From Scylla paramamosain (lineage: Eukaryota > Arthropoda > Malacostraca > Decapoda > Portunidae): a stretch of DNA of 64,000 bases. The first letter of the stretch is position 1, and every line of letters begins with the position of its first letter. Positions 17,831 through 41,925 of this stretch are shown piece after piece. The notes below the pieces were generated by a model. That model made no database searches. It saw nothing but the letters and a program-made list of their open reading frames with translations, and was not told where the DNA came from. Where the stretch lies: positions 22,371,069 through 22,435,068 of the forward strand of contig NC_087151.1 in assembly GCF_035594125.1 (NCBI RefSeq), in the 5' to 3' direction. A program made the position numbers and the translations under genes.

Positions 17831-19875
17831 AAAATACAGGTTTCTTTGTATGCATTTTGGCGTTTTGGTACTTAACATTGTGAAAATCTCATAATACCCG
17901 TTTTTTGGTAATGGTGTTCTATTTCTCAATTTAGAGTACTATTCACGTGTTTTAGCGTTTTCAAACCTAGGAACTTCAAAAACACTCATAATACACTTTT
18001 GTGATTATATCGTTTCGTTTTCCTGTATTGGCTAATTTCCACGTCTTTTGTCGTTTTGGTACCAAATTTCGTGTGCTTTGTATGCACCTTCGCGTTTTGG
18101 TACCTAACATTCATAATACAGGTTATTGGTATTGTAGTTCTGTTTCTTCATATAGATTTCTTTTTATGCATTTTGTCGTTTTGGTGTCTAAAACGGTAAA
18201 TAAGACTCATAATGCACATTTTTGTTAATTACATTGTGTTACTAAACATAAAGTAATATTAACATGTTTTAGCGTTTCAGCACCAGTGAACCTTAAAAAC
18301 ACTTGTCAAATACGTTTGTAATACTATCATTGTATCCACATATTAGCATATTTCCATGTGTTTTGGCGTTTTGATAAACTCAAAGAGACTCAAAACATCC
18401 GTTTTTTGTAATGTTCTTTTTCACCAGGAAGTGTATTTTTGCTTCCATTTTAGAGTTTTGGTATGTTACAAGCTTAATAACCGTCAAAATACACGATTTT
18501 GGTAATATTCTTTAATTTTCTTATATCGGGTGTTTTCCATGCTTTTTAGTGTTTTCGTGGCTGATATGCTCAAAAAACACGCAAATGACACGTTTCTGGT
18601 CATGTCATCTCATTTTTGTATAGAGAGTGTTTTGCTTGCATTTTGGGGTTTTGTTAACTAATAAGCTCAACAATCACTAAAAATACATTTAAAATGAAGT
18701 TGTTCGATTTCTCCATAAATGAGTCTTATGTTTTGAATGCGTTTTAGTATTTTGGCAGGTAAACAGTTGAAAACCATCAAAACCCACGTTTTTCGGTAAT
18801 GTTATTCTATTTTCAAATATAGTGTGCTTTGCATGCATTTTGACGTTTTAGTACCTAGCAAATTCAAAAACATTTATAATACATATTTTTGGTAAAGTAG
18901 TTCAGGTTCAGGTATAGATTCCTTTTTTATGCATTTTGGTGTTTTGGTATCTAACATGGTGAATAAGACTCATAATACACGTTTTTTTTGGTAATATTAA
19001 TCTCTCTCCCAATATAGAGTACTATTCACATGTTTTTTTTTGCGTTCTGATACATAAGAACATCAAAAACACTGATAACACACTTTTGTGATTATATAAT
19101 TTAATTTCCATACATTGGCTACTTTGCATGTATTTCCGCATTTTGGTACCTGAAAAACTGAAAAAAAATACCTAAAGCACACGTTTTTGGAAATATTTCT
19201 CTGTATATTCAAAAAGGGTTACTTGTATGTATTTTGGCATTTTGGTATTTAACATGGTGAATCACGCTCATAATACACATTTTTGATAAAGATATTTTTT
19301 CTAAAATACAGAGTAATATTCATGTGTTTTAGTGTTTCAGCAACTAAGAACCTTAAAAACACACATCGGAGACATTTGTGGTAATAACGTTTAGTTTCCT
19401 TATACTGTCTACTTTGCATTTATTTTGACGTGTTGTTACCTAATAAAATAAAATAAAAATAACTCAAAACACATGTTTTAGATAATGTTGTTTTGTTTCT
19501 TCAGAAAGGGTGTTTCGGTACGTAAAAAGCTCAAAAACACTCAAAAATACATTTTTTTTATAAAGTGTTTCCTTTCCTCCATAAAGGGTGTTGTGCTTGC
19601 GTTTTAGCGTTTTGATACCTCAAAAACCTCGTTTTTGGTAAAGTTGTTTTCATTTCCAATATAGTGTGCTTTGCATGCACTTTGATAATGTAGTTTTGTT
19701 CTTTCACATAGGTCTCTTTATTTGCATTTTAGCGTTTTGGTACTTAAAATGGTGAATAAGACTCATAGTAAACGTTTTTGGTAATGTTGGTCTGTGTCTC
19801 AGCATAATGTACTATTAACGTGTTTTAGCTTTCTGATACCTTAGGACATCAAAAACACTCATATTACAAGTTTGT
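17831..19875 (-). repeat. Satellite array, ~96-bp monomers, reverse orientation
   Basis: Each monomer has the core GCGTTTTGGTACCTAA, then a CTCAAAAACACTCA box, an ATACACGTTTTTGGTAATG box and a TTTCTCCATATAG box. Monomers of distinct type recur about every 1.05-1.09 kb (for example GATTATAT at 18003 and 19090, TTTCAGCA at 18271 and 19331). No gene is present. Confidence 0.85.
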
Positions 19876-19879
19876 GATG

Positions 19880-21302
19880 GATATCTTGTGATGGCCAGAC
19901 TCTATTAAAAAAAGAAAATAATATGTATAATGCAACAGCAAAAGTTTTACCAAAATATCTCAAAGAGGATGACCGAGATTCAATAAGGAAAGCCAGATCA
20001 CCAGTTGAGCAGCCTTGACGGAACCCAAATGGCGATTAGATAGAAGTTTGTCAAGTGATATATGTTTAATAATCTTTCTGTTGAAGGTAGATTCAAAAAC
20101 TTTAGATAGGTAGGAAATTAAAGCAATAGGACGGTAGTTTGAGGGATGTAGGTAAACTTCCAGCAAGAAGGAAAGGTTGAGAGGCAGAGTTGAAAGAGTT
20201 TCACTAGGCAAGGTGCCAGCACAGAGACACGGTTTCGTAGAAGAAGAGGGACCCCATCATGTTCATAAGCCTTCCGAGGTTTTAGGCCAACGAGGGCATG
20301 GAAAACTTCATTACGAAGAATTTTAATAGGTTGAAAGAAGTAGTCAGAGGGTGGAGGAGAGGAAGGATAACAAAGGTTTGAGCGAAGAGTTCAGTTTTAG
20401 AAATAGATGTGATAGCAATGGTGCCATCTGTTTGAAATAAAGGAGATAAAAAAAAGAAGTAAAGTTATTGGAGATGATTTTGGATAGATGCAAGAAGTCG
20501 CGAGGGGAGTTTGATCTTGAAAAATTTTTAGAGAACAGACTTGGCATGGTTTCGGGCAGACATATAAAGTTTATGAGATTATGGTATTGGAAGGCTTAAG
20601 TACATTTTTGTGGGCCACCTCTCAATTATATACAGCATAAGAACAGGCTGTGTTAAACAAAGGTTTGGAGGGTTTAGGTCGAGAAAAAGAGTGAGGAATG
20701 TATGCCTGCCTCTATGTCAGACACTATCTCCTCTGTTATGCACTCGGCACACAGATACGGGTCTCTGACACGGATGCAGTAGTCCTTCCAAGAAAAATCA
20801 GCAAAATACCTCCTCTGGTCCTTCCAACTAACTTAGGCAAAACGCCAGAGGCACCTCCGCTTAGGGTGATCCAAAAGAAGGATTGGAGCGACAGGACAAG
20901 ATACAGATATGATATTGTGATCGGAGGAGCCCAATTGAGAAGAGATGGTAACAGCATAAGCAGAAGGATTAGAGGTAATGAAAATGTCAAGAATACCTGG
21001 CGTATCTCGAGGACGGCGAGGAATACAGGTAGGATGTTGCACCAATTACACTAGGTCATGGAGCATAATTGAAGGCTACTTCACCAGGATGGTCAGTGAA
21101 GTGAGAGGAAAGCCAAAGCTGGAGTTAACACTGAAGTCTCAAATAATGGTGATCTCTGTAAAAGGGAAGAAATAATGTGCTCGACTTTTCTTATTGTCAG
21201 AGGAGATAGGTGAGAGGAATACAGCACAGATAAATTTAGTTTGAAAGTGAGCGAGAGCAGGTTAAGTCACTGTGCACATAAAAACAGCATCAAGATTTGG
21301 AT
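19880..21302 (-). mobile_element. LINE fragment, minus strand, decayed
   Basis: Read on the minus strand it gives the RT-upstream and endonuclease pieces of the same family as 31.8-34.85 kb (LHPSNYRPIALISYLSKVFEST near 20200, HPTCIP and SSDHN pieces near 20833-21045). It has frequent frameshifts, and the RT core and 3' part are missing. Confidence 0.8.
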
Positions 21303-30400
<9,098 letters not shown>

Positions 30401-30401
30401 A

Positions 30402-31260
30402 GGCTGTTGTCTTTAACGTTCGAGAATAGAGTGTAAAAAAGGTGTCTGCTCTAACCTCTTAAACTACTGCACTATTGCGTTAATTTCCTGCCCCTCTGAA
30501 GTATTGAATATATGCTGAATAGGAAGATTCTTAAACATCTATCATTTCACGACCATACATGTGATCGCCAGTATGGGTTCAGTCATGGCCGCTCTACTGG
30601 CCATCCTTACTGAGTCTTGGTCATCTTCTTTTAAAGATTTTGTGAAACTTTCGCTGTTGCCTAAGAAATATCAAAAAGATTTTGACAGAATATGGAACGA
30701 TCTTTAATTTCCACACTACCTTCCTACCTACCTATCCTTTTCTCTGTAATTTCACCTCAAATGTCCTTTCTGTCCGTTTTATTGTTGCTGTTGTAGGCGG
30801 TGACTATTCTTCTCCTAAGTCTACGTATTAACAGTGGTGTTCCTATTATTCATTAATGATCTAAGACAAAATTCTTGTCCTATCCACTTCTACACTGATA
30901 CCACTATGCACTTTCCTACGTCTTTTCGTAGACGTCCAACCCTTTAGAAGCTAAACAGCTCACGTCGGGAAGCCACACTACGCCAGAATTCTAATTTCTT
31001 TAAAATTTCTGTTTGGGGTAGAGTAATGCCTCAAAAACTCAATTCCTTCATATATAAACTTAAAAGAGCGTTCCAGATAACTATCCCCTCTTTTTTATTG
31101 ACACTCAGCTGTCCCTTGCTGCTACATTGAACTTCCTCTGTCAGTCTTTCATTGATAATCTAAGCTGGAAACTTCAAATCTCATCTCTAGCTAAAACAGC
31201 TTATATGAAGTTAGGCATTCAGAGTCGTCCCCGCCAGTTTTTCTCATCGCACCCCCAACT
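30402..31260 (+). mobile_element. LINE RT fragment, plus strand, decayed
   Basis: Contains recognisable RT pieces: the 'MNRKILKHLS..QYGF..GRSTG' region near 30510-30600, 'FDRIW' near 30690, a ruined YADD (near 30890) and the 'WKLQISSLAKTA' piece near 31165. Same family as the 31.8-34.85 kb copy. The stretch 30402-30480 before it is not clearly LINE. Confidence 0.75.
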
Positions 31261-31261
31261 T

Positions 31262-31530
31262 TTTTTTGGGCGTAGTATTGTCCATGTGTTCCCAGGAGTG
31301 AACAAAAACACAAGTAGAACAGCTACTGTATATATATTAATAATGGTACAGAAGCGTAGAGAGCCACGTGAGCAACTGGCCCGCGGGGAGGATATGTGGG
31401 CAGGTGTCAAGCTGTGACTGAGTGGGCGCGCAAGGGAAGACGTCAACAGAGACCCACAAACAAATTAAAAACGAGTAACGTCCCGTAAGCAAATAAATAA
31501 ATAACTAAATAAAAAAATGAATAGGTGATG
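31262..31530. other. Unassigned low-copy stretch
   Basis: Not satellite and not recognisably LINE. It has normal base composition, ending in an A/T-rich AAATAAAT-like run. An open frame (31127-31417) crosses it from the LINE and is unlikely to be real. It could be a fragment of another transposon. Confidence 0.3.
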
Positions 31531-31696
<166 letters not shown>

Positions 31697-31951
31697 TATC
31701 ATAAGCTGCTGACCATGTACATATAGTGGGCCATTATCAATCCATGTAAGAATTTCCAACCATGTATAGGTTCCACTCATACCGCTCTTTTAGACAGGGT
31801 GAAATATAAAGTTTTTCGTCTTATCAATTTTTCTAACTGATTTTTTATTTTCTTTTTTTTATGTAGGAAGGATACTGGCCAAGGGCAACAAAAATCTAAT
31901 AAAAAAAATGCCCACTGAAATGCCAGTCCCTTAAAAGGGTCAAAGCAGTGG

Positions 31952-33808
31952 TCAAAAATTGGTGGATAAGTGTCTTGAAACCTCCCTCTTGAAGGAATTC
32001 AAGTCATAGGAAGGTGGAAATACAGAAGCAGGCAGGGAGTTCCAGAGTTTACCAGACAAATGGATGAATGATTGAGAATACTGGTTAACTCTTGCGTTAG
32101 AGAGGTGGACAGAATAGGGGTGAGAGAAAGAAGAAAGTCTTGTGCAGCGAGGCCGCGTAAGGAGGGGAGGCATGCAGTTAGCAAGATCAGAAGAGCAGTT
32201 GGCATGAAAATAGCGGTAGAAGACAGCTAGATATGCAACATTGCGGCGGTGAGAGAGGGGCTGAAGACAGTCAGTTAAAGGAGAGGAGTTGATGAGACGA
32301 AAAACTTTTGATTCCACCCTGTCTAGAAGAGCAGTATGAGTGGAACCCCCCCCAAACATGTGAAGCATACTCCATACATGGACGGATAAGGCCCTTGTAC
32401 AGAGTTAGCAGCTGGGGGGGTGAGAAAACCTGGCGGAGACGTCTCAGAACACCTAACTTCATAGAAGCTGTTTTAGCTAGAAATGAGATGTGAAGTTTCC
32501 AGTTCAGATTATAAGTAAAGGACAGACCGAGGATGTTCAGTGTAGAAGAGGGGGACAGTTGAGTGTCATTGAAGAAGAGGGGATAGTTGTCTGGAAGATT
32601 GTGTCGAGATGGAGGAATTGAGTTTTTGAGGCATTGAACAATACCAAGTTTGCTCTGCCCCAGTCAGAAATTTTAGAAAGATCAGAAGTCAGGCGTTCTG
32701 TGACTTCCATGCGTGATATGTTTACCTCCTGAAGGGTTGGACGTCTATAAAAAGACGTGGAAAAGTGCAGGGTTTTATCATCAGCATAGGAGTGGATAGG
32801 ACAAGAAGTTTGGTTTAGAAGATCATTAATGAATAATAAGAAGAGAGTGGGTGACAGGACAGAACCCTGAGGAACACCACTGTTAATAGATTTAGGAGAA
32901 GAACAGTGACCGTCTACCACAGCAGCAATAGAACGGTCAGAAAGGAAACTTGAGATAAAGTTACAGAGAGAACGATAGAAACCGTAAGAGGGTAGTTTTG
33001 AAATCAAAGCTTTGTGCCAGACTCTATCAAAGACTTTTGATATGTCCAAGGCAACAGCATAAGTTTCACCAAAGTCTCTAAAAGAGGATGACCAAGACTC
33101 AGTAAGGAAAGCCAGAAGATCACCAGTAGAGCGGCCTTGACGGAACCCATACTGGCTATCAGATAGAAGGTTGTGAAGTGATAGATGTTTAAGAATCTTC
33201 CTGTTGAGGATAGATTCAAAAACTTTAGATAAGCAGGAAATTAAAGCAATAGGACGGTAGTTTGAGGGATTAGAGCGGTCACCCTTTTTAGGAACAGGTT
33301 GAATGTAGGCAAACATCCAGCAAGAAGGAAAGGTAGATGTTGACAGACAGAGCTGAAAGAGTTTGACTAGGCAAGGTGCAAGCACGGAGGAACAGTTTCG
33401 GAGAACAATAGGAGGAACCCCATCAGGTCCATAAGCCTTCCGAGGGTTTAGGCCAGCGAGGGCATGGAAAACATCATTACAAAGAATTTTAATACGTGGC
33501 ATGAAGTAGTCAGAGGGTGGAGGAGAGGGAGGAAGAAGCCCAGAATCGTCCAAGGTAGAGTTTTTAGCAAAGGTTTGAGCAAAGAGTTCAGCTTTAGAAA
33601 TAGATGTGATAGCAGTGGTGCCATCTGGTTGAAGTAGAGGAGGGAAAGAAGAAGAAGCAATGTTATTGGAGATATTTTTTGCTAGATGCCAGAAATCACG
33701 AGGGGAGTTAGATCTTGAAAGGTTTTGACATTTTCTGTTAATGAAGGAGTTTTTGGCTAGTTGGAGAACAGACTTGGCATGGTTCCGGGCAGAAAATATA
33801 AAGTGCAT
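31952..33808 (-). pseudogene. LINE reverse transcriptase and C-terminal region
   Basis: A long open stretch (33808-32537 on the minus strand) holds the pre-RT helix, NPRKAYGPDGVPPIVL, QPVPKKGDRSNPSNYRPIALISC, QYGFRQGRSTGDLL, DISKVFDRVWH, GVPQGSVLSPTLF and YADD (32777-32788). The next segment (32368-31952) has YASHVWG-type and RLSSFSHPYSVHLSNARVN pieces after a frame break near 32500. RT would copy element RNA at the nicked target. Only a few breaks, so relatively young. Confidence 0.85.
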
Positions 33809-33906
33809 GAGATTCTGGTGAAGGAAGGCTTAAGTACCTTTTGTGGGCCACCTCTCTATCATGTATAGCACAAGAACAAGCTGTGTTAAACCAAGGTTTA
33901 GAAGGT

Positions 33907-34790
33907 TTAGGAGTACGCCTCCATGCCAGACACTATCACCTCTGTTATGCGCTCAGCACACAAAGACGGGTCTCTGACACGGAAGCAGTAGTCATTCCAA
34001 GGAAAATCAGCAAAATACCTCCTCAGGTCCCCCCAACTAGCAGAGGCAAAACGCCAGAGGCACCTTCGCTTAGGGGGATCCTGAGGAGGGATTGGAGTGA
34101 TAGGACAAGATAAAGATATGGGATTGTGATCGGTGGAGCCCAACGGATAAGAAAGGGTGACAGCATAAGCAGAAGGATTAGAGGTCAGGAAAAGGTCAAG
34201 AATGTTGGGTGTATCTCCAAGACGGTCAGGAATACGAGTAGGGTGTTGCACCAATTGCTCTAGGTCATGGAGGATAGCAAAGTTGTAGGCTAGTTCACCA
34301 GGATGGTCAGTGAAGGGAGAGGAAAGCCAAAGCTGGTGGTGAACATTGAAGTCTCCAAGAATGGAGATCTCTGCAAAAGGGAAGAGGGTCAGAATGTGCT
34401 CCACTTTGGAAGTTAAGTAGTCAAAGAATTTCTTATAGTCAGAGGAGCTAGGAGAGAGGTATACAGCACAGATAAATTTAGTATGAGAATGACTCTGTAG
34501 TCGTAGCCAGATGGTGGAAAACTCGGAAGATTCAAGAGCGTGGGCACGAGAGCAGGTTAAGTCATTGCGCACATAAACGCAGCATCCAGCTTTGGATCGA
34601 AAATGAGGATAGAGAAAGTAGGAGGGAACAGAAAAGGGGCTACTGTCAGTTGCCTCAGAGACCTGAGTTTCAGTGAGGAAAATAAGATGAGGTTTAGAAG
34701 AGGAGAGGTGGTGCTCTACAGATTGAAAATTAGATTTTAGACCGCGAATGCTGCAGAAGTTAATGAAGAAAAAGTTGAAGGGGGTGTCAA
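33907..34790 (-). pseudogene. LINE endonuclease (EEP) region
   Basis: Minus-strand frame 34572-33907 holds the apurinic-like endonuclease: [13 protein letters not shown] (phosphoesterase motif with Asp-Asn), [14 protein letters not shown] and [13 protein letters not shown], the His-containing C-terminal motif. The FINFCNIRGLRSNF-type N-terminus lies at about 34700-34770 in a different frame, after a break. A further break separates it from the RT frame near 33830-33905. Confidence 0.8.
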
Positions 34791-34850
34791 GATACTTAGG
34801 GTCATTATCAGAAGAGCAGTCCGCCCTGGGGACATTTGTGGCTCCAAAAA

Positions 34851-38130
<3,280 letters not shown>

Positions 38131-38922
38131 TAGGAGGGGGCAGTAGACACCTGCCGAAACGATAATTACTCCCAGTTAGGTCTAAAGCACTGTTCAGGGG
38201 TGCTGCGAACTTATCATTAAACCCAGCTGTGACCTCACTGAACGTTCCTCTTTGTGTCTCACAACACAAGGGGGCAGTCACAGCCTGCCCTCTAAAGACA
38301 ACTCTCTTCCTCCACAAAAAAATACAAGTACTTAATAACACACACACCCTTCACTCAAAAATTTTAAAATCATCATGGCGACTCCTACACCAGCCTCGGA
38401 GTCCCCATCTGGGGAGGGGACCGTAAATGTCCCTAGGTCGGACTGCCTTTCTGTCGACGACCCTAAGTGTCTTGACACCCTTCTCAACTTTTTCTTCATT
38501 AACTTCTGCAACATTCGCGGTCTAAGATCTAATTTTCAATCTGTAGAAAACCATCTCTCCTTTTCTAAACCTCATCTTCTTTTCCTCACTGACACTCAGG
38601 TGTCTGATGCAACTGACAGTAGGCCCTTTTCTGTTCCCTCCTACTTTCTCTATCCTCATTTTCGATCCAAAGCTGGATGCTGAGTTTATGTGCGCAATGA
38701 CTTAATCTGCTCTCGTGCCCACGCTCCTGAATCTTCCGAGTTTTCCACCATCTGGCTACGACTACAGAGTCACTCTCATACTAAATTTGTCTGTGCTGTA
38801 TACCTCTCTCCTAACTCCTCTGACTATAAGAAGTTCTTTGACTACTTAACTTCCAAAGTGGAGCACATTCTGACCCTCTTCCCTCTTGCAGAGATATCCA
38901 TTCTTGGAGACTTCAATGTTCA
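38131..38922 (+). mobile_element. LINE 5' end: untranslated leader and start of endonuclease ORF
   Basis: The only copy in the window with the element's 5' region. About 245 bp of leader precede an ATG at 38375 (MATPTPASESPSGEG). The frame enters FINFCNIRGLRSNF, stops once at TGA 38681 where other copies have a Cys codon, then continues (from 38690) through the endonuclease to ILGDFNV. There it is replaced by a (TTA)n tract at 38923. Confidence 0.8.
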
Positions 38923-38967
38923 ATTATTATTATTATTATTGTTATATTATTATTATTATTGTTGTTG

Positions 38968-39052
<85 letters not shown>

Positions 39053-39066
39053 TATTATTATTATTA

Positions 39067-39128
<62 letters not shown>

Positions 39129-39134
39129 GTTATT
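38923..39134. repeat. (TTA)n microsatellite, about 210 bp
   Basis: TTA repeats with a few TTG/CTA interruptions, joining the LINE endonuclease sequence to satellite. Confidence 0.95.
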
Positions 39135-39750
39135 AAAAAAGCATGGAATCTATTTTTTATTGGGATACAAAACAATACTGCCAAAAACGTGTCTTTTCAG
39201 TGTTTATGAGCTTTTTGCGTACTGAAACGCTAAATCGAATGCCAAAAAAAAAAAATATTGCGAAACAGAATAACATTACCAAAAACATCTTTTTGAGATT
39301 CTTACCTACAACAAAAACGGCAAAATGTATGAAAAATACACTGTATGGGAAACGATACGATATTACAAGAAACATGTATTTCAAGTGTTTTTGAATTTCT
39401 TAGGTACCAAAACGGTAAAACGCGTGAATAGCACTTTCTATTTACTAGAAAAGAACAGCATTGACAAATATATCTTTTTTATTTATTTATTTTTTTATTT
39501 ACGTTGTTTTGTATCAAAACGACAAAATGGAGGCAAAACACTCCTTATGGAAAAACACAAGGGCATTAAGAGAAACGTGTGTTTTTGAGCTATTTAACTA
39601 CCAAAACTCTAAAATGTGAATATAATACCCTATATGGTGAAACAAAACTACATTATCAAAAACGCTTATTTTGAAAGATTCTTTTTTCACATTGTTAGGT
39701 ACCAAAGGGACAAAATGCATTTAAAGCACTATTTATGGGGAAATGAAATC
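39135..39750 (+). repeat. Satellite array, forward orientation
   Basis: Same forward monomers as 34851-38130 (for example TAGGTACCAAAACGG near 39405). No gene is present. Confidence 0.75.
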
Positions 39751-41400
39751 ATGCAGGATATGCCAGATAGTGAACAGGTGTTTAGAGCAGATGAGAATGA
39801 GAAGCTGACAGTTATTTCCATAACTAGGGAAATAGTGGAACAGGAGATAGATAGACTAAAAAAGTTCAAGTCACCAGGACCTGATGAAATATACCCCAGA
39901 GTACTTAAAGAATGTAAAGAGATTATTAGTGAGCCGTTAGTTTCTGTCCTTAGGAAATCACTGGAGTCGGGTGAGGTACCAGTAATGTGGAGGCAGGCTA
40001 ATGTCATACCCATCTTTAAGAAAGGAGATAAAACTTTAGCGTCTAATTATAGACCTGTCAGCTTAACTTCAGTTGTAGGTAAAATGTTAGAGTCAATAAT
40101 AGTGAGAAACATTAGGGAACATTTAGACAAACTTAACTTGATAAATTAGTCACAGCATGGCTTCACGAAGGGGAAGTCTTGCCTGACAAACTTGTTAAGT
40201 TTTTACAGTAAGGTGTACGAGGCAGTAGATAATGGTGATAGTTATGATATCTTATATCTGGACTTTAGTAAGGCATTTGACAAGGTACCCCATCAAAGGC
40301 TCCTGAGAAAGATAGGGCACACGGGATACATGGGAAGGTGTTAGGCTGGATAGGGTCATGGCTTAGTGACAGGCGACAGAGAGTGGTAATAAACGGCTCG
40401 AAATCCGAGTGGGGTCATGTAATTAGTGGGGTGCCACAAGGATCAGTATTAGGGCCATTGTTATTTCTAATGTATATCAATGACTTGGATAGTGAAATTA
40501 GTAGTGATGCTAGTAAATTTGCGGATGACACAAAGATAGGTAGATTAATTACGTCAGAATCGGATGCCATCGCCTTGCAGGCAGACTTAGATAGAATGAA
40601 TGAATGGACAGATAGATGGCAAATGCAATTCAATATCAATAAATGCAAAGTGCTTAGCGTAGGTAGAGAAAACCCACACAATAGGTACACATTAGACAAA
40701 CAAATTCTGGTAGGTACAGGGTACGAGAAAGATTTAGGAGTTATAGTTAGCTCTAAACTCCGTCTAGGGAAACAATGCATAGAAGCCAGAAACAAGGCAA
40801 ATAGGGTACTAGGATTCATTTTTAGGAGTGTTAAAAGTAGAAGGCCGGGAATAATATTAAAGTTATACTTGGCGCTGGTCAGACCTCATCTAGACTACGC
40901 TGTGCAGTTCTGGTCCCCACAGTACAGGAAAGATATAGGTCTATTAGAATCAGTACAGAGGAGAATGACTAAAAGGATACATGGGATGAGGAGTATCACT
41001 TACGAGGCGAGGTTGAAGCTGTCAAATTTACATTTATTAGAGAGACGTAGGTTAAGAGGGGACCTGATAGAAGTCTTTAAGTGGTATAAGGGTTATAACA
41101 AGGGAGATGTAAGCAAAATTCTTACGATCAGCATCCAGGGTAGAACAAGAAATAACAGGTTCAAGCTTGAAAAATTTAGGTTTAGGAAGGAGATAGGAAA
41201 AAATTGGTTCTCAAATAGAGTGGTAGATGAGTGGAACGGACTCAGTAATCATGTAGTTAGTGCTAGGACAGTAGAGAGCTTTAAGAGAAGATTAGACAAG
41301 TTTATGGATGGGGATAGCAGATGGAAATAGGTAGGTGTGTTTCATACAGGGACTGCCACGTGTAATCCTGGTCGCTTCTTGCAGCTTCCCTTATTTCTTA
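39751..41400 (+). mobile_element. Second LINE family, CR1/L2-like, 5'-truncated
   Basis: Inserted into forward satellite, which resumes at about 41420. Its protein differs from the main family (FADDTKIG instead of YADD..LHF). The 3' end is a short UTR with CTTATTTCTTATGTG-like T-rich repeats, typical of CR1-related elements. The interior is well preserved. Confidence 0.8.
39754..41330 (+). pseudogene. Reverse transcriptase of CR1/L2-like LINE
   Basis: Domains in order: KSPGPDEIYPRVLKE, VIPIFKKGDK..SNYRPVSLTS, then a TAG at 40147-40149, QHGFTKGKSC, LDFSKAFDKVPH, a frame change near 40320, ISGVPQGSVLGPLLFLMYIND (about 40421-40480), FADDTKIG (40518-40541), and a C-terminal region ending at TAA... 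near 41330. Two lesions over 1.6 kb indicate a recent insertion. No endonuclease remains. Confidence 0.88.
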
Positions 41401-41404
41401 TGTG

Positions 41405-41925
41405 TTTCGTTATTTCTTTAGAGTGTTTATGAGCTCGTTAGGCATCAAAATGCAATAATGCATGGAAAGCACTCTATATTGGAATACAAAAGCACATTAC
41501 GAAAAGCGTGCCTTTTGAGTGGTTTTGAGCTTCTTATGTATCAGATCGCTAAAATACATGCTAAACATCCATTGTGGAGAAACAGAATAACATTACCAAA
41601 AATGTGTGTTTATATGGTGAAACAAAACGACATTACCTGAAACGTGTATTATTGTTTTTGACCTTCTCAGGTACTAATATCCTAAAAGGCGTAAATAACA
41701 ATCCATATGTAGAAACTGATCAACATTATCAAAAGCGTGTATTTAGGTATTTTTCACAATGTTAGGTACCAAAACGCAAAAATACCTATATTCCCCATAT
41801 AAAGTGATTTCACTTCATATGGGGAAAGGAAACGTTACCAGAAAAGTGTCTTTTTAGTGTTTTAGGCAACAAAACGCTAAAATGCTTAGAAAGCACCCTA
41901 GAAGCTGAGGGGGATGAAAAAAAAA
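41405..41925 (+). repeat. Satellite array, forward orientation
   Basis: Forward monomers with GAGTGTTTATGAGC and AGGTACCAAAACGC cores. Ends in a poly-A run (about 41918-41936) at the LINE junction. Confidence 0.75.

Larger units (their letters stand above)
31846..34850 (-). mobile_element. Non-LTR retrotransposon (EN + RT), nearly full length, minus strand
   Basis: The best copy of the main LINE family here. Reading from 34850 leftwards: endonuclease region, RT, C-terminal region, and 3' UTR with TACTGGCCAAGGGCAA and a T/A-rich end near 31860. It begins at a CCCTGGGGACATTTGTGGCTCC-like edge (34829-34848), which aligns to a position inside the 5' part of the 38.1-kb copy, so it is 5'-truncated. 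It belongs to the apurinic-endonuclease-bearing Jockey/I-like superfamily by domain content; the clade is not resolved by eye. Confidence 0.85.

Noticed and set aside
18001..18228. Short Phe/Leu-rich frames throughout the satellite as small membrane proteins
   Set aside because: They are translations of the T-rich monomer, present in most repeats and in shifting frames.
33841..34113. Plus-strand frames over the minus-strand LINE copies (also 20698-21054 and 43331-43591)
   Set aside because: They recur only because the LINE copies recur; the minus strand holds the endonuclease and RT motifs.
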